Source: Sinorhizobium meliloti (GTDB taxonomy: Bacteria; Pseudomonadota; Alphaproteobacteria; Rhizobiales; Rhizobiaceae). From it: DNA of 64,000 nt. The notes beneath the pieces are model-generated. The model ran no database searches. It worked only from the letters and a program-made list of their open reading frames with translations, and was not told the origin of the DNA. The stretch is taken from assembly GCF_035610345.1 (NCBI RefSeq), contig NZ_CP141214.1:466230-530229 (forward strand), written 5' to 3'. Numbering within the stretch: the stretch's first letter is position 1; every line of letters starts with the position of its first letter. Shown here piece after piece: positions 1 to 10,283 of this stretch. A program made the position numbers and the translations under genes.

Positions 1-1156
1 CGTTGACCAATAAGGCCGGTTTGGCGTTTGGCAGAACGATCTTGCAGAACACTTGAAAACGGTTGGCGCCGTCGACGATTGCAGCTTCCTCTATCTCCCT
101 TGGAAACCCCTCGAAAAACTGTTTCATCAAGAGGACGTTAGCTGAAGCTACGAAAACGACGATTACGCTCCAGGGTGTGTTCAGAAGCGACAGATCCCTG
201 AAAATCAGATAGTTTGACACGAAGGTCACTTGCGCCGGGATTGTCATTGAGAAGAGTGCTGCAGCGAATAGTAAGCGGCTGCCCCTGAACTTAAGCCGCG
301 CGAGCGCATACCCCGCAAGGCTAGCGACGACGAGCGTCAGGACCAGGCGCCCAGTTGCGATCACAAGACTATTGCCCAGCCAGCTTCCAAGCAGGCTCTT
401 CCCAGTCTGCAGGTCAGCGGTCTCGTTTATCACCCTCCGGTAGTTGTTGAAGATCAACCCAAGAGCGCCTGGTGTGATGTTGTCCCAGCTCAGCAAACGT
501 CCGCGCCGCTCGGATCGGGATGGCGAAATCGGACTGTCGATAAGAATTTGAGAGGTCGGGGCGGTAAGATTTAGGGGCGTACGTTCGATCCAGGGGCCAT
601 TCTGGCGGTCGGTGCGGTAGGTGATCTCATAGACGAATGTCCGCGTCTGCCAACCCTGCCGAATTCCCTTCTCGTCACGAGCCTGCATCGTTGCCGCACT
701 GGAGCTTCTCAATGCAATTGACGCATAATCCGCCGCATAATGCCGCATGAGCGCAGCGGCGATGCCCGAGCCCGGGCGGCGGCGAGGAACCTCGGCTCTG
801 GGTTCAACAATCGTAGCATCGGCGGGTGCCGCGTACGTCACGCTGAAATCAACCTTCGCGCCAGGAGCAAGCCCTCCCCACAAAGCGTCACCCGCACCCT
901 CCTGCCCCAAGCGAGCCGCGGCGATCCATGCGGCCGGATTGAGCTGATCGAAATAGATGCGAAACGGTCTCTCGAGTGGATCGACCTTCAAGCTCGCTAT
1001 AAAGGCAAGAACGAATGTCCCCGCCATGATGATCGCGACAACAAGAAAGGTCAGATATACCCAGGCGCTCGCCGCAAGCTGCCGCCGACGAAGCGCGCCG
1101 GCCGGTAAACGGCGGCGCAAGGGAGGGACTTTAGCAGCCGGCGTGCTCGCCATCAT
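1..1156 (-). CDS. MalG-type sugar ABC transporter permease, 3' end cut off by the window edge
   Basis: This is the second inner-membrane permease of a carbohydrate (CUT1-like) importer. The ATG at 1156 overlaps the stop of the upstream permease by 4 nt (ATGA), so the two are translationally coupled. About 385 residues are visible and the C-terminus is missing. The permease EAA loop is seen near positions 60-120 (EEAAIVDGANRFQVF), preceded by transmembrane segments. One hydrophobic helix lies near residues 30-52. It is followed by a long polar, probably periplasmic, stretch of about 150 residues before the usual second helix; ordinary MalG proteins of about 280 residues lack this. The ATPase is not in view and may lie beyond base 1. 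The substrate cannot be read from sequence. Confidence 0.85.
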   Translation of the reverse strand, partial: MMASTPAAKVPPLRRRLPAGALRRRQLAASAWVYLTFLVVAIIMAGTFVLAFIASLKVDPLERPFRIYFDQLNPAAWIAAARLGQEGAGDALWGGLAPGAKVDFSVTYAAPADATIVEPRAEVPRRRPGSGIAAALMRHYAADYASIALRSSSAATMQARDEKGIRQGWQTRTFVYEITYRTDRQNGPWIERTPLNLTAPTSQILIDSPISPSRSERRGRLLSWDNITPGALGLIFNNYRRVINETADLQTGKSLLGSWLGNSLVIATGRLVLTLVVASLAGYALARLKFRGSRLLFAAALFSMTIPAQVTFVSNYLIFRDLSLLNTPWSVIVVFVASANVLLMKQFFEGFPREIEEAAIVDGANRFQVFCKIVLPNAKPALLVN

Positions 1157-2241
1157 TCGCCCTTTTCCTTCACGCCGAGCGATTTTTGCACGTAGACGGC
1201 TGTGATTGTAAGGATGCCAAGGACGAGGGCCGCAGCACTTGCCATACCGATTCTCGAAGAGGCGCCTTCGGGAAAGGCGTTCTCATAAACGTAGTAGGCA
1301 AGCGTTACTCGACTTGCGAGGGGAGCCGCATCTCCTAAAATCGCGACCTGGTCAAACATTTGTAGGGTACCAATGACGCCCATCGTCACGACGGCAAAGG
1401 TTACCGGCCTGAGCGCCGGCACGGTTATGTGGCGAAATCGCTGGAAAGCGTTGGCTCCGTCGACCTCAGCCGCATCGTATAAGCTGCTCGGGATTGACTG
1501 CAGGCCTGCCAGGAACAACAGCATCAGCGTCGGGACCGTCGTAAAAACGTTCATCAACGCCACGGACCACAGCGTGACCGGCATGAAAAGGAAATGGCGC
1601 TGCGTATTTAGCCAGGAAATAGGCAGATTGTTGTCGAAAACAGACAGCAATCCCGCGAGGGCACAGGAAACAGCAAGCGCCAGCGCGCCGACGGCGGCGA
1701 CGAGCAGAAAGAATGGATCGAAGATCGACACACCCTCGTAGCTGCGTCGCGCGTTGAGAACCAGCGCGCCGTGCAGAGCAGCCATGCCCACGAGGAACAA
1801 AAGGATGTGCTGGCGATAGGCAAGCATGACGCTGACGATTGCGGTCATGAAGCCATTTCTCTGGAAGAGCCACAGGAAGATAAGCGTCATGGCCGCACTG
1901 GACATGATCGATGGCAGGTAAAACACCGTCCGAACGAGTCCCCTGGCCCGGACGGCATGGTTCACAAGGACCGCCAGAGCAAGTGCGAGCACGGTCTGGG
2001 TCGTTGTTACGATGAGCGAGAAGCCGATAGTGTTGCGCAAGGCGAGGAGGAAAAGTTCGTCGGAGACCAGTGCAGTGTAATTGGACATTCCAACAAAGCT
2101 TGGAGCCTCGAACAAGTCGAAATCGGTAAAGCTGTAGTAAGCAGTCCGAACAATCGCAAAGACAAAAAACAGCATCATAGAGATTGTAAAGGGCAATACG
2201 AAGAGCCAGCCGCTCCTCTCTTCTGACCTTGTTCGTGACAT
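1153..2241 (-). CDS. MalF-type sugar ABC transporter permease with an internal insertion
   Basis: This is the first inner-membrane permease of the sugar-type importer (362 aa). The start is supported by a GGGAGGAG ribosome site just upstream. The N-terminal hydrophobic helix (WLFVLPFTISMMLFF) and the EAA loop (AAEVDGANAFQRF) near the C-terminal third are typical of the family. Between the segment around FLWLFQRNGF and the conserved ISWLN stretch lie about 70 extra residues containing two apparent membrane helices, which makes it longer than the usual 290-300 aa. It sits 63 bp downstream of the binding-protein gene and overlaps the next permease by 4 nt. Family assignment is firm; the substrate is unknown. 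Confidence 0.88.
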   Translation of the reverse strand: MSRTRSEERSGWLFVLPFTISMMLFFVFAIVRTAYYSFTDFDLFEAPSFVGMSNYTALVSDELFLLALRNTIGFSLIVTTTQTVLALALAVLVNHAVRARGLVRTVFYLPSIMSSAAMTLIFLWLFQRNGFMTAIVSVMLAYRQHILLFLVGMAALHGALVLNARRSYEGVSIFDPFFLLVAAVGALALAVSCALAGLLSVFDNNLPISWLNTQRHFLFMPVTLWSVALMNVFTTVPTLMLLFLAGLQSIPSSLYDAAEVDGANAFQRFRHITVPALRPVTFAVVTMGVIGTLQMFDQVAILGDAAPLASRVTLAYYVYENAFPEGASSRIGMASAAALVLGILTITAVYVQKSLGVKEKGE

Positions 2242-2304
2242 GCACGCTCCTCCCGCGGGCGCTTGCTTCGTGCGTTCTCTAACCGTGGCAAGCCCGAGAG
2301 CAAT

Positions 2305-3522
2305 TTACCTGGCGAGCATCCGATCAAAGGCGCTTTGCGCTGATTGCAAAGCTTTGTTCGCATCCTCCTCCCCGAGGATGACAGAATTGAGCGCAGCATT
2401 GATCGGCTGCATCCAACTCCCTCCGACGTCCCCGAAAAAATACGGTGTAACGTGATCGTCCGAGAGGCCTTCGAGGACCACTCGGCTTGCGATCTGTTCA
2501 GGCTCGCCGCCCCGCAGCCAGGGGTTGTCAGTCAGACTAGTCCGGCTCGGGAGGGCCAGCCCCTGCTCCAAAACCCATTGCTGAGCCTCCTCGGTGGTTA
2601 GGAGTTCGGCAACTTTTGCAGCAGCCTTACTGACCTTCGAGGCCGCGTTGACGCTCCAACCGACGGAGAAGACGATATTGCCTCGTTTGCCGCTTTCAGG
2701 GTCTTTCGGCATCCGGACAGTGCCGAGATTCATGTTTGGAGCACTATCGCGCAACGCGCTGAGTATCCAAGCACCCTCTATCGCTACGGCAGCCCGCTCG
2801 GACGCCAAGCAACCGCCAGTCCAGCTGTGTCCGGCGTCGGCGGCCATAACGGCGGCCCCGGACTTCACGAGGCCGGTATAGAAACCGAAAGCCCGACGAA
2901 AGCGCTCATCCAGGATGGTTTTTCCCCGAGTATCAAAGGGGGACCAGCCTGTCGATAATGCAAAGGCGCCGAACCGGGCATATTCCGGAACAACACAGAG
3001 ACCATCGACCTCCGGAAGCGACTTGTGCACGGCCACCAATTTCTCTTGCAGCGTCGTCCACGTGTCGTCGTTGCTCGGATAATCGACGCCCGCGTCATCG
3101 AAGATGTCCTTGTTGAAATGTATGGCCAGCGTATTGAAATCCTTGGGGGTCGAGTAAAGCTTCCCATCGTAGGTGAAGGCCGTGAGGAGATTGGCTGCAA
3201 AACCAGAAACGTCGCTTGTTACCGGTGCGGCTTGACCGGCGCTGAATACTGACCGCGCCCAAAAGGTATCGACGTAAAAAAGGTCTGGAGCGGTGCCCGC
3301 CGACAGGCCGTTAATGATGATTTGCGAATAGTCGCCATCAACAGGCTCGTACTTTACCCTGATTCCCTCTTTCGCGAGCTTTTCGGCAACAACATTCGTC
3401 AATAGCCCGTTGACAATGGCGACCTCGGACCCACCCCAGCCGGATATCCGCACAGTCTCCTCAGCAGATGCCGGCAAACAGAGCATGGTCGCTGCGACGA
3501 AAACTCCAGGACGGAACAGCAT
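2305..3522 (-). CDS. Sugar ABC transporter periplasmic substrate-binding protein
   Basis: This is a family 1 extracellular solute-binding protein (405 aa) that would capture substrate for the two permeases downstream. The start at 3522 is chosen because a strong GGAGGGAGG ribosome site lies just upstream and the protein then begins with a signal peptide (MLFRPGVFVAATMLCLPASA). The longer frame to 3690 has no such site. The mature protein has the family's features (ISGWGGSE at the N-terminus, DLFYVDTFWA, GAWILSALRD). It is the first gene of the transport operon. No regulator is attached on the visible side; substrate specificity cannot be called. Confidence 0.88.
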   Translation of the reverse strand: MLFRPGVFVAATMLCLPASAEETVRISGWGGSEVAIVNGLLTNVVAEKLAKEGIRVKYEPVDGDYSQIIINGLSAGTAPDLFYVDTFWARSVFSAGQAAPVTSDVSGFAANLLTAFTYDGKLYSTPKDFNTLAIHFNKDIFDDAGVDYPSNDDTWTTLQEKLVAVHKSLPEVDGLCVVPEYARFGAFALSTGWSPFDTRGKTILDERFRRAFGFYTGLVKSGAAVMAADAGHSWTGGCLASERAAVAIEGAWILSALRDSAPNMNLGTVRMPKDPESGKRGNIVFSVGWSVNAASKVSKAAAKVAELLTTEEAQQWVLEQGLALPSRTSLTDNPWLRGGEPEQIASRVVLEGLSDDHVTPYFFGDVGGSWMQPINAALNSVILGEEDANKALQSAQSAFDRMLAR

Positions 3523-4163
3523 ATAGGTCCTCCCTCCGAAGAAAAGGCCACGTAACAGAGCGGCAGGTACGGGACTAAGGCTTCCTGCTTTCCAGCACGT
3601 AGATAGCTTCGTATGTGGAAACGTCGAGCGGCGGACCCTTACTTGCAACATCGCCGAGCCTAACCGAGTATATTCGCTGGGCGTCGGCAAAAGCCGAGAT
3701 CAGTGCAAACGCAAACGCCACCCCGAGATCCGCGACGAGCCGGTCGGCGACGGCACTTTAGCCGAACCTGTCGATGGCCGTGCTGCCCTTCGCCAATATG
3801 AGCCATGATGCACAGGGGACGGAGCGGCTCGATCGCGACATGACTGCCATATTCGCTGTGCAGGACGACGTCAGGCAGCAAATTCGTTGACGCGCTGGCG
3901 ACCAAAACTGACAGAGGGCGACCGGCAGCGCCTGGCGCCCTAGCGCACGGGCAAGGAACTAACGGGATGACGCGCAACAGAGTAAAAGATTCGATTGATC
4001 CACTGGTCGCGCGCAGCATTCTGCAGGAGATGATAATGAAGAATTCGTTTGGGCGTGGAGCTGCTTGGCAGTATGAGTTCTGCTCGAAGATTTTTGACCA
4101 GATAAGCACGAGGCAGCCTAATCTCTGAAGGTACTGACAATAATACTTACCGCCTCCAGCTTT
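3523..4163. other. Non-coding spacer containing a gene remnant
   Basis: This 640-bp spacer lies between the sugar-transporter operon and the end of the peptide-transporter operon, both on the minus strand. The only recognisable content is a degraded cyclase/TPR-regulator remnant on the plus strand (listed separately). Other open frames here have no ribosome site or family resemblance. The promoter of the sugar-transporter operon should lie just upstream of 3522, but no clear -35/-10 pair stands out. Confidence 0.6.
3762..3943 (+). pseudogene. Remnant of an adenylate-cyclase/TPR-type regulator
   Basis: In the plus frame from 3762 the translation contains SMAVLPFANMSHDAQ followed directly by ERLDRDMTAIFAVQDDVRQQI. 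These match two separated blocks of the large rhizobial adenylate/guanylate cyclase-TPR proteins (usually SIAVLPFANMSGDPEQ and ERYDRDLxDIFAVQDEV), with the sequence between them deleted. After a stop at 3888 the match continues in another frame (VDALATK) and then, after a further shift, as LTEGDRQRLA up to 3943. One deletion and two frameshifts make this a relic, not a gene. The family name rests on remembered conserved blocks. Confidence 0.6.
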
Positions 4164-5816
4164 CTACTCGGCAATCACGGCCGGCTCGCGCTGCAACCAC
4201 TTCGGCTGCGGAACGGCCCGCAGCAGGGCTTGCGTGTATTCGTGCCGAGGTGAGACGAAAAGGGCTTCCGTCTCGCCTTCCTCGACGATCCTGCCGCGCT
4301 GCATCACCAGGATCCGGTCGGCGAATTGGCGCACGATGGGCAGATCGTGGGTAATGAAGATGTAGGAGAGGCCGAGGCGCTGGCGGAGATCGGCCAGAAG
4401 CTCGATGACCTGCATCTGAATCGACACGTCGAGCGCCGAAACCGCCTCGTCGCAGACGATCAGCTCGGGTTCACTGGCGAGTGCCCGGGCAATGGCGATG
4501 CGTTGCCGCTGCCCGCCCGAAAACTGATGCGGATGCCGTTCGGCATGCTCCGCCTTCAAGCCGACAAGCTCCAGCAGCTCCACGACACGGTCGTTCCAGC
4601 GTCCGCGCGGCAGGATGTCCCCATGGATCGCCCAGGGTTCGGAAATGATCGAGCGGACGTTCATGCGCGGATTCATCGACCCGAACGGATCCTGGAACAC
4701 CATCTGCACCTTTCGGCGGAAACCGTTGAGCGCCCTGCCCTTGAGCTTGAAAATATCCTCGCCGGCAAAGAGTGCCGCGCCCGACGTCGGCTCGTTCAGC
4801 CTCAGCAGCATGCGTGCAATGCTCGATTTACCCGAACCGGACTCGCCAACGATACCGACCGTTTCCCCGCGCCGAAGCGTGAAACTGACGTCGTCCACGG
4901 CCTTGAACTCCCGCTTGGGCGAGAACGGACCGGACCCCAGCTTGTAATGCTTGCTTAAATCGGCGACCTGCAGCAGGACCTCTCCCTGTGCGGCATTCCG
5001 AGGCGCTTTCGGCGCGTCGGCATGGGGCACGGCCGACATCAGCCGGCGGGTATAGGCGTGGCTCGGATTGGTGAACACGTTCTCGGCCTTGCCGCTCTCC
5101 ACCACCTTGCCGCCATTCATCACGATGATCCGATCCGCCATGGCCGCGGCGACCTCGAGATCGTGGGTGATCATGATCAGCGCCATGCCGGTCTCGCGCT
5201 GCAGGTCCTGCAGGAGTTCGAGGATCTGTGCCTGAACGCTGACGTCGAGTGCCGTGGTCGGCTCGTCGGCGATCAGGATGTCCGGCTTCAGCGCGATCGC
5301 CATGGCGATCATCACGCGCTGCCTCTGTCCGCCCGAGAACTGGTGCGGATAATAGTCGATCCGCTCGTCGGCTTCAGGAATTCCGACCCGTTCGAGCAGC
5401 CGAACGACCTTGTCGCGCACCGCACCCCCCTCGCCTCCGGCATGGCTCTCGAACACCTCGGCGATCTGCCTGCCGACAGTATAGACCGGGTTGAGATAGG
5501 CCAGCGGATCCTGGAAGATCATGGCGATGCGGCGGCCGTTCAGTTCACGCCGGCCTTCGTCATCGAGGCGGGAAAGATCCGTCCCGTCGAACACCAGCGA
5601 GCCCGAGACGATGTCGCCCGGCGGGCAATCGATCAGCCCCATCACCGTTCCGGTGCTGACGCTCTTTCCTGATCCGCTCTCGCCCAGGATGACGAGGGTT
5701 TCCCCCGGGCAGACGTCGAACGAGACGTCGTCGACGGCACGGACGGGGTCGCCTTCGGACAGGAAGTCGACGGTGAGTTTGTCGATCCGCAGTATGGGTT
5801 TGTCCGGCGCGTTCAT
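4164..5816 (-). CDS. Dipeptide/oligopeptide-type ABC transporter, fused double ATPase (DppD-DppF)
   Basis: This 550-aa protein carries two complete ABC ATPase halves in one chain, as in GsiA/YejF, and would power the peptide-type importer encoded upstream. Each half shows a Walker A motif (GESGSGKS twice), a signature motif (FSGGQRQRV and FSGGQRQRI) and a Walker B ([12 protein letters not shown] and [12 protein letters not shown]). The start ATG at 5816 overlaps the stop of the upstream permease (ATGA), and the N-terminus [14 protein letters not shown] fits the family. The open frame extends further upstream only because it reads through the permease gene in another frame. It is the last gene of the operon. 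Confidence 0.93.
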   Translation of the reverse strand: MNAPDKPILRIDKLTVDFLSEGDPVRAVDDVSFDVCPGETLVILGESGSGKSVSTGTVMGLIDCPPGDIVSGSLVFDGTDLSRLDDEGRRELNGRRIAMIFQDPLAYLNPVYTVGRQIAEVFESHAGGEGGAVRDKVVRLLERVGIPEADERIDYYPHQFSGGQRQRVMIAMAIALKPDILIADEPTTALDVSVQAQILELLQDLQRETGMALIMITHDLEVAAAMADRIIVMNGGKVVESGKAENVFTNPSHAYTRRLMSAVPHADAPKAPRNAAQGEVLLQVADLSKHYKLGSGPFSPKREFKAVDDVSFTLRRGETVGIVGESGSGKSSIARMLLRLNEPTSGAALFAGEDIFKLKGRALNGFRRKVQMVFQDPFGSMNPRMNVRSIISEPWAIHGDILPRGRWNDRVVELLELVGLKAEHAERHPHQFSGGQRQRIAIARALASEPELIVCDEAVSALDVSIQMQVIELLADLRQRLGLSYIFITHDLPIVRQFADRILVMQRGRIVEEGETEALFVSPRHEYTQALLRAVPQPKWLQREPAVIAE

Positions 5817-6730
5817 CGCGGAGCCTTTCGCAGCGCTTGCAGACGCCAGCGCTGCAGCGGATCGGCAACGGTCCGGGCCCAGCTGGCGAGAATGTTCAGG
5901 GAAAGCGTCGTCAGCAGGATCGCGAGTCCCGGCCAGAAAGCGATCCACCACGCCGTCTTCAGATAACCGCGGCCGTTGGCCACCATGGCGCCCCAGGTGA
6001 AATCCGGAGGCTGAATGCCAAGCCCGAGGAAACTCAAGGAGGATTCGGCCAGGATGACGGTAGCGAAGTCGATCGCGGCTATCGTTACCAGCGTCGGCAG
6101 CACGAGCGGTGCGATATGACGGAACAGGATGCGTCCGGTACTCGCGCCCATGGAGCGCGCGGCACTGACGAACATGCGTTCGCGCAGCTCGAGCACTTCG
6201 GCGCGTGCGGTGCGGATGAAGATGGGCATGCGGGTAATCGCCAGCACGATCACCAGGTTCGTCATGCTGGGGCCGAGCGTATAGAGCACGATGAGCGCCA
6301 GCAGCAGCGAGGGAAAGCTCATCACCACATCGGCCAGGCGCAGGATGACGTGGCTGTACCAGCGCTCCGAATAGCCGGCGGCAAGACCGAGAATGCCGCC
6401 TAAAGCCATGGAGCAGAAGACGGCAGCGGCTGCGATGCCGAGCGTGTTCTGCGCCCCGACGATCAGCCGCGCCAGGATCGGCCGCCCGAGCGTATCGGCT
6501 CCCAGAATGTAGATGAACCCGTGTTCCAGTGCGAAGGGCGGCAGGTTGCGTTGCCTGAGCCCGAGCTTGCCCGCAAGTTCGCCGACGAAGAGCGGTCCGA
6601 CAAGCACGCAAACGATGAGCACGAAGAGAAAGACGGCTGCCCAGAGCGCCAGCTTGTCCCGGGTGAGATAGATTGCGAGCTGCCGCAGGGCGCCGGGCGA
6701 TCTTACGGATGGCAATGCCAGGTCGGTCAT
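5813..6730 (-). CDS. Peptide-type ABC transporter permease (DppC-like)
   Basis: This 305-aa integral membrane protein belongs to the DppC/OppC permease family. It has the N-terminal single helix (ALWAAVFLFVLIVCVL), the conserved GADTLGRPILARLIVGAQ segment and the EAA-type loop (SAARSMGASTGRILFRHI). It lies 12 bp after the DppB-like gene and overlaps the ATPase gene by 4 nt, so the three are co-translated. With its partner it would form the channel for the solute delivered by the family 5 binding protein. The nearby sugar-acid dehydratase suggests a sugar acid or conjugate rather than a peptide, but that is inference. Confidence 0.92.
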   Translation of the reverse strand: MTDLALPSVRSPGALRQLAIYLTRDKLALWAAVFLFVLIVCVLVGPLFVGELAGKLGLRQRNLPPFALEHGFIYILGADTLGRPILARLIVGAQNTLGIAAAAVFCSMALGGILGLAAGYSERWYSHVILRLADVVMSFPSLLLALIVLYTLGPSMTNLVIVLAITRMPIFIRTARAEVLELRERMFVSAARSMGASTGRILFRHIAPLVLPTLVTIAAIDFATVILAESSLSFLGLGIQPPDFTWGAMVANGRGYLKTAWWIAFWPGLAILLTTLSLNILASWARTVADPLQRWRLQALRKAPR

Positions 6731-6742
6731 TGTCGCCTCCCC

Positions 6743-7660
6743 TCAGTAGCGGATGCGCGGATCGAGCACTGCGTAAAGAAGATCGATCGCGATGTTGACG
6801 ATGAAGATGGCGATTGCCGTGACGAGGATGGTCGACTGCACAACGGCAAAATCGCGCTGAACGATCGAATCAATCATCAGCTTGCCGATGCCCGGCCAGC
6901 CGAAGATCGTCTCGACGACGACGGCGCCGTTGATCAGCCCGGTCGCCAGGTCACCGGCGACGGTGATCACTGGCAGCAGCGAGTTTCTGAGCGCGTGACC
7001 GAAGATGATCTTGCGACGCTTCATGCCTTTGGCGTGGGCGGTCTTGATAAAGGGCGAGGCGAGCGCAGAGATCATCGTGCCACGCACAACCTGGACCAGC
7101 AGCCCGAAAGGACGCAGCATCAGCACGACGATCGGCATGATCCAATGTAGGGCAGTTCCCGTACCCGACGTCGGCAACATGCCGAGCCCGACCGCGAAGA
7201 CGAGAATGCCGACGATCGCGATCCAGAAATCGGGGGTGCTCGCACCCGCCAGCGAAACGAGGCCGGCGACGCGGTCGAACAGGCTCCCGGGACGGGCAGC
7301 GGCCAGCGCGCCGACGACGATGGCCAGAACGGTTGCGAGCGTCATCGCGACCAAAGCCAGCTTCAACGTGGCCGGAAAGGCCTCCAGAGCGACCTCGATC
7401 GCCGACCGATTCTGTCGCAGGGACTGGCCGAAATCCAGGGACAGGAGGTTGTGCAGATACTGGAAGAACTGCACGTAAATCGGCTGGTCCAGACCGTTCA
7501 GGCGGGCGAAGGCCTGGCGCGCCTCGAGACTTGAATCGAGCGGCAGGTAGAGGGCCGACGGATCGCCGGTCAAACGCGTGAGGAAGAAGACGAGCGTCAG
7601 CAGGCCGATCACCGAAATTACGCTGTGATATGCCCGCCGGCCGATATAGCCGAGCATCAT
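6743..7660 (-). CDS. Peptide-type ABC transporter permease (DppB-like)
   Basis: This permease belongs to the DppB/OppB family (305 aa from this start). Visible family features are the N-terminal helix (SVISVIGLLTLVFFLTRL), the LDQPIYVQFFQYL block, the EAA-loop region (TAHAKGMKRRKIIFGHALRN) and the GWPGIGKLMIDSIVQRD block near the C-terminus. The start at 7660 has a GAGG site six bases upstream; an in-frame ATG at 7690 (MNCKG) lacks one. It follows the binding-protein gene and precedes the DppC-like gene in one operon. Confidence 0.9.
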   Translation of the reverse strand: MMLGYIGRRAYHSVISVIGLLTLVFFLTRLTGDPSALYLPLDSSLEARQAFARLNGLDQPIYVQFFQYLHNLLSLDFGQSLRQNRSAIEVALEAFPATLKLALVAMTLATVLAIVVGALAAARPGSLFDRVAGLVSLAGASTPDFWIAIVGILVFAVGLGMLPTSGTGTALHWIMPIVVLMLRPFGLLVQVVRGTMISALASPFIKTAHAKGMKRRKIIFGHALRNSLLPVITVAGDLATGLINGAVVVETIFGWPGIGKLMIDSIVQRDFAVVQSTILVTAIAIFIVNIAIDLLYAVLDPRIRY

Positions 7661-7733
7661 GCGGAGCCTCTGGATTCCCTTGCAGTTCATGCGAGCGCGC
7701 GAACGTGTCGCGCGCCCGCCCGGATGGTGACAC

Positions 7734-9242
7734 TCAGTCCTTGAGGGCGATATTGGCGAGCGGGATCTCGCTGTTGGTCGTGATGTCCGGCTTCCACTCG
7801 AGGCGGCTGCCGACCCGGGTGTAGCCGATCATGTGGAACATCGGGATGTCGACCGCGAGATCGTCATGCACCTTCGCGAAGATCGCCTTGAACTTTGCCG
7901 TACGGTCCTCGCCGGTGGCAGCCATGGCATCGGCGACCTCCTTGTCGAGGCCCGCATCCTCGAAGGTCGAATAGCTTCCGCCCGAGGTGTAGAAGATCGG
8001 AACGGTGAAGGCGGCATCACCCTTGTTGTTGTCGTGCATCATCTGCAGCAGGTTTGGCCCGCGGCTCTCCGGGAAGGGCTTCTGCAGGTAGCGCAGCCAA
8101 TCGTTCACGTCGAGCATCGTCAGCTTGACGTTCAGCCCGACATCCTGCCACATGGCCATCATGGCTTCCATGGCTTCCGTACCGTTGGGGTAGATGCCGT
8201 TGCGGCCGATCAGTTCGATTTCGGTATCGACCGGTACGCCCGCGGCCTTGGCCTCGGCAATCAGTGCGCGCGCCTTTTCAGCATCGAAGGCCCAGGGCGC
8301 CAGCTTGTCGTCGTGGCCGTTGATGCCGGTGACGACCATCTGCGAAGCCCGCTGTACGTCCTCGCCGAAAAGCTGCGCGAGACCATCCCAGTCGATCGCC
8401 AGGTTCAGCGCCTTGCGGATTCGGACGTCGTCGAGCGGAGCAAAGCCGGCATCGATGCGGATCGCGGTGGTTTCGGAGTTCAGATAGGCGAAGTCCGTTT
8501 CCGGATTGGTCGCATCCTGGATCGCAATGGACGGCGTCAGATCGGCCTCGCCGGTCTCCACCATGGCGGCGCGAATCGAGGATTCCGGGCGCCAGACATA
8601 GCTGGCCTTGGCAATGGCCGGCTTCTCGCCCCAGTAGCCGTCGAAGGCTTCCAGCACCACCGTCTGCGGGGTGAAGCTCGAAAGCTTGAACGGCCCGGTT
8701 CCGACCGGGTCGTTCACAGCCTTGTCCGCCGGCGTGTTCGGCGAGACGATCATGACCACGCTGAGCAGCGTCGGCAGAATCGGCTGCGGCTTGTCCGATT
8801 TGATCTCAACTGTCAGGTCCGCGATCGGCGTCACCGTCAGCTTGGCATCGCCGAACTTGGCGATGTTGCTGCAGGTCAGCTTGCCGCCGGTCATCCGCTC
8901 GATCGAGAATTTGACCGCCTCCGCATTGAAAGCGGCTCCGTCCTGGAACTTGACTCCTTCACGCAGCTTGAGCTGCCAGGTGTTCGGATCGGTCTGCTTC
9001 CACTCGGTCGCAAGACCGGGTGTCGGCTGACCGCTTTTCGGATCGACGATGGTCAGCGGCTCGACGACGTTGCGGCTCAATATCTGACCGACATTGGTGA
9101 TGATGGTACCGCAGGGCTCAAGATTGGCCGGCTGTTCCGGCAGGACGATCTTGATTTCCGAGGCGCTCTGCGCGCCGGCCCAGCCGGCCCAGCCGGCCAC
9201 CACCATTGCGCCCGCGATGACGCGAACAGATTTGTTTCCCAT
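7734..9242 (-). CDS. ABC transporter substrate-binding protein, family 5 (peptide/nickel type)
   Basis: This 502-aa periplasmic protein has a signal peptide (MGNKSVRVIAGAMVVAGWA, cleavage after AGAQ) and the family 5 block WKQTDPNTWQLKLREGVKFQ, where a solute-binding domain begins. A strong GGGGAGGAG site precedes the ATG. It is encoded between the dehydratase gene (9318-10223) and the permease genes, separated from the former by a stem-loop. Family 5 proteins bind peptides, opines, glycosides or metals. Linkage to a glucarate/galactarate-pathway enzyme makes a sugar-acid-containing ligand plausible but unproven. Confidence 0.9.
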   Translation of the reverse strand: MGNKSVRVIAGAMVVAGWAGWAGAQSASEIKIVLPEQPANLEPCGTIITNVGQILSRNVVEPLTIVDPKSGQPTPGLATEWKQTDPNTWQLKLREGVKFQDGAAFNAEAVKFSIERMTGGKLTCSNIAKFGDAKLTVTPIADLTVEIKSDKPQPILPTLLSVVMIVSPNTPADKAVNDPVGTGPFKLSSFTPQTVVLEAFDGYWGEKPAIAKASYVWRPESSIRAAMVETGEADLTPSIAIQDATNPETDFAYLNSETTAIRIDAGFAPLDDVRIRKALNLAIDWDGLAQLFGEDVQRASQMVVTGINGHDDKLAPWAFDAEKARALIAEAKAAGVPVDTEIELIGRNGIYPNGTEAMEAMMAMWQDVGLNVKLTMLDVNDWLRYLQKPFPESRGPNLLQMMHDNNKGDAAFTVPIFYTSGGSYSTFEDAGLDKEVADAMAATGEDRTAKFKAIFAKVHDDLAVDIPMFHMIGYTRVGSRLEWKPDITTNSEIPLANIALKD

Positions 9243-9279
9243 TGCACTCCTCCCCAGTTGGAACGACGACGTTTAAGGC

Positions 9280-9301
9280 GGGCGCCATCCTCCTGGCGCC
9301 C
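9280..9301 (-). promoter_or_regulatory. Intercistronic stem-loop
   Basis: A perfect 7-bp inverted repeat (GGGCGCC / GGCGCCC, 8-base loop) lies between the dehydratase stop and the start of the binding-protein gene. It has no T-tract on the minus strand. A partial terminator or an mRNA-stabilising hairpin setting the level of the binding protein is the likely role. Confidence 0.5.
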
Positions 9302-9317
9302 GGCCCGATGTTTCTTT

Positions 9318-10259
<942 letters not shown>

Positions 10260-10270
10260 TCATATGATGA
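10260..10270. promoter_or_regulatory. Putative GntR operator upstream of the kdgD gene
   Basis: The 11-base word TCATATGATGA here is the reverse complement of one found just upstream of the regulator gene (11064-11074). Its core TCATATGA is a perfect palindrome. Its presence before both transcription units suggests the binding site of the neighbouring FadR-type regulator. Confidence 0.45.
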
Positions 10271-10283
10271 CTTTTAAGATGAG

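Noticed and set aside
5817..6611. N-terminal extension of the fused ATPase frame
   Set aside because: It reads through the DppC-like permease gene in another frame. The ATGA overlap at 5813-5816 gives the natural start.
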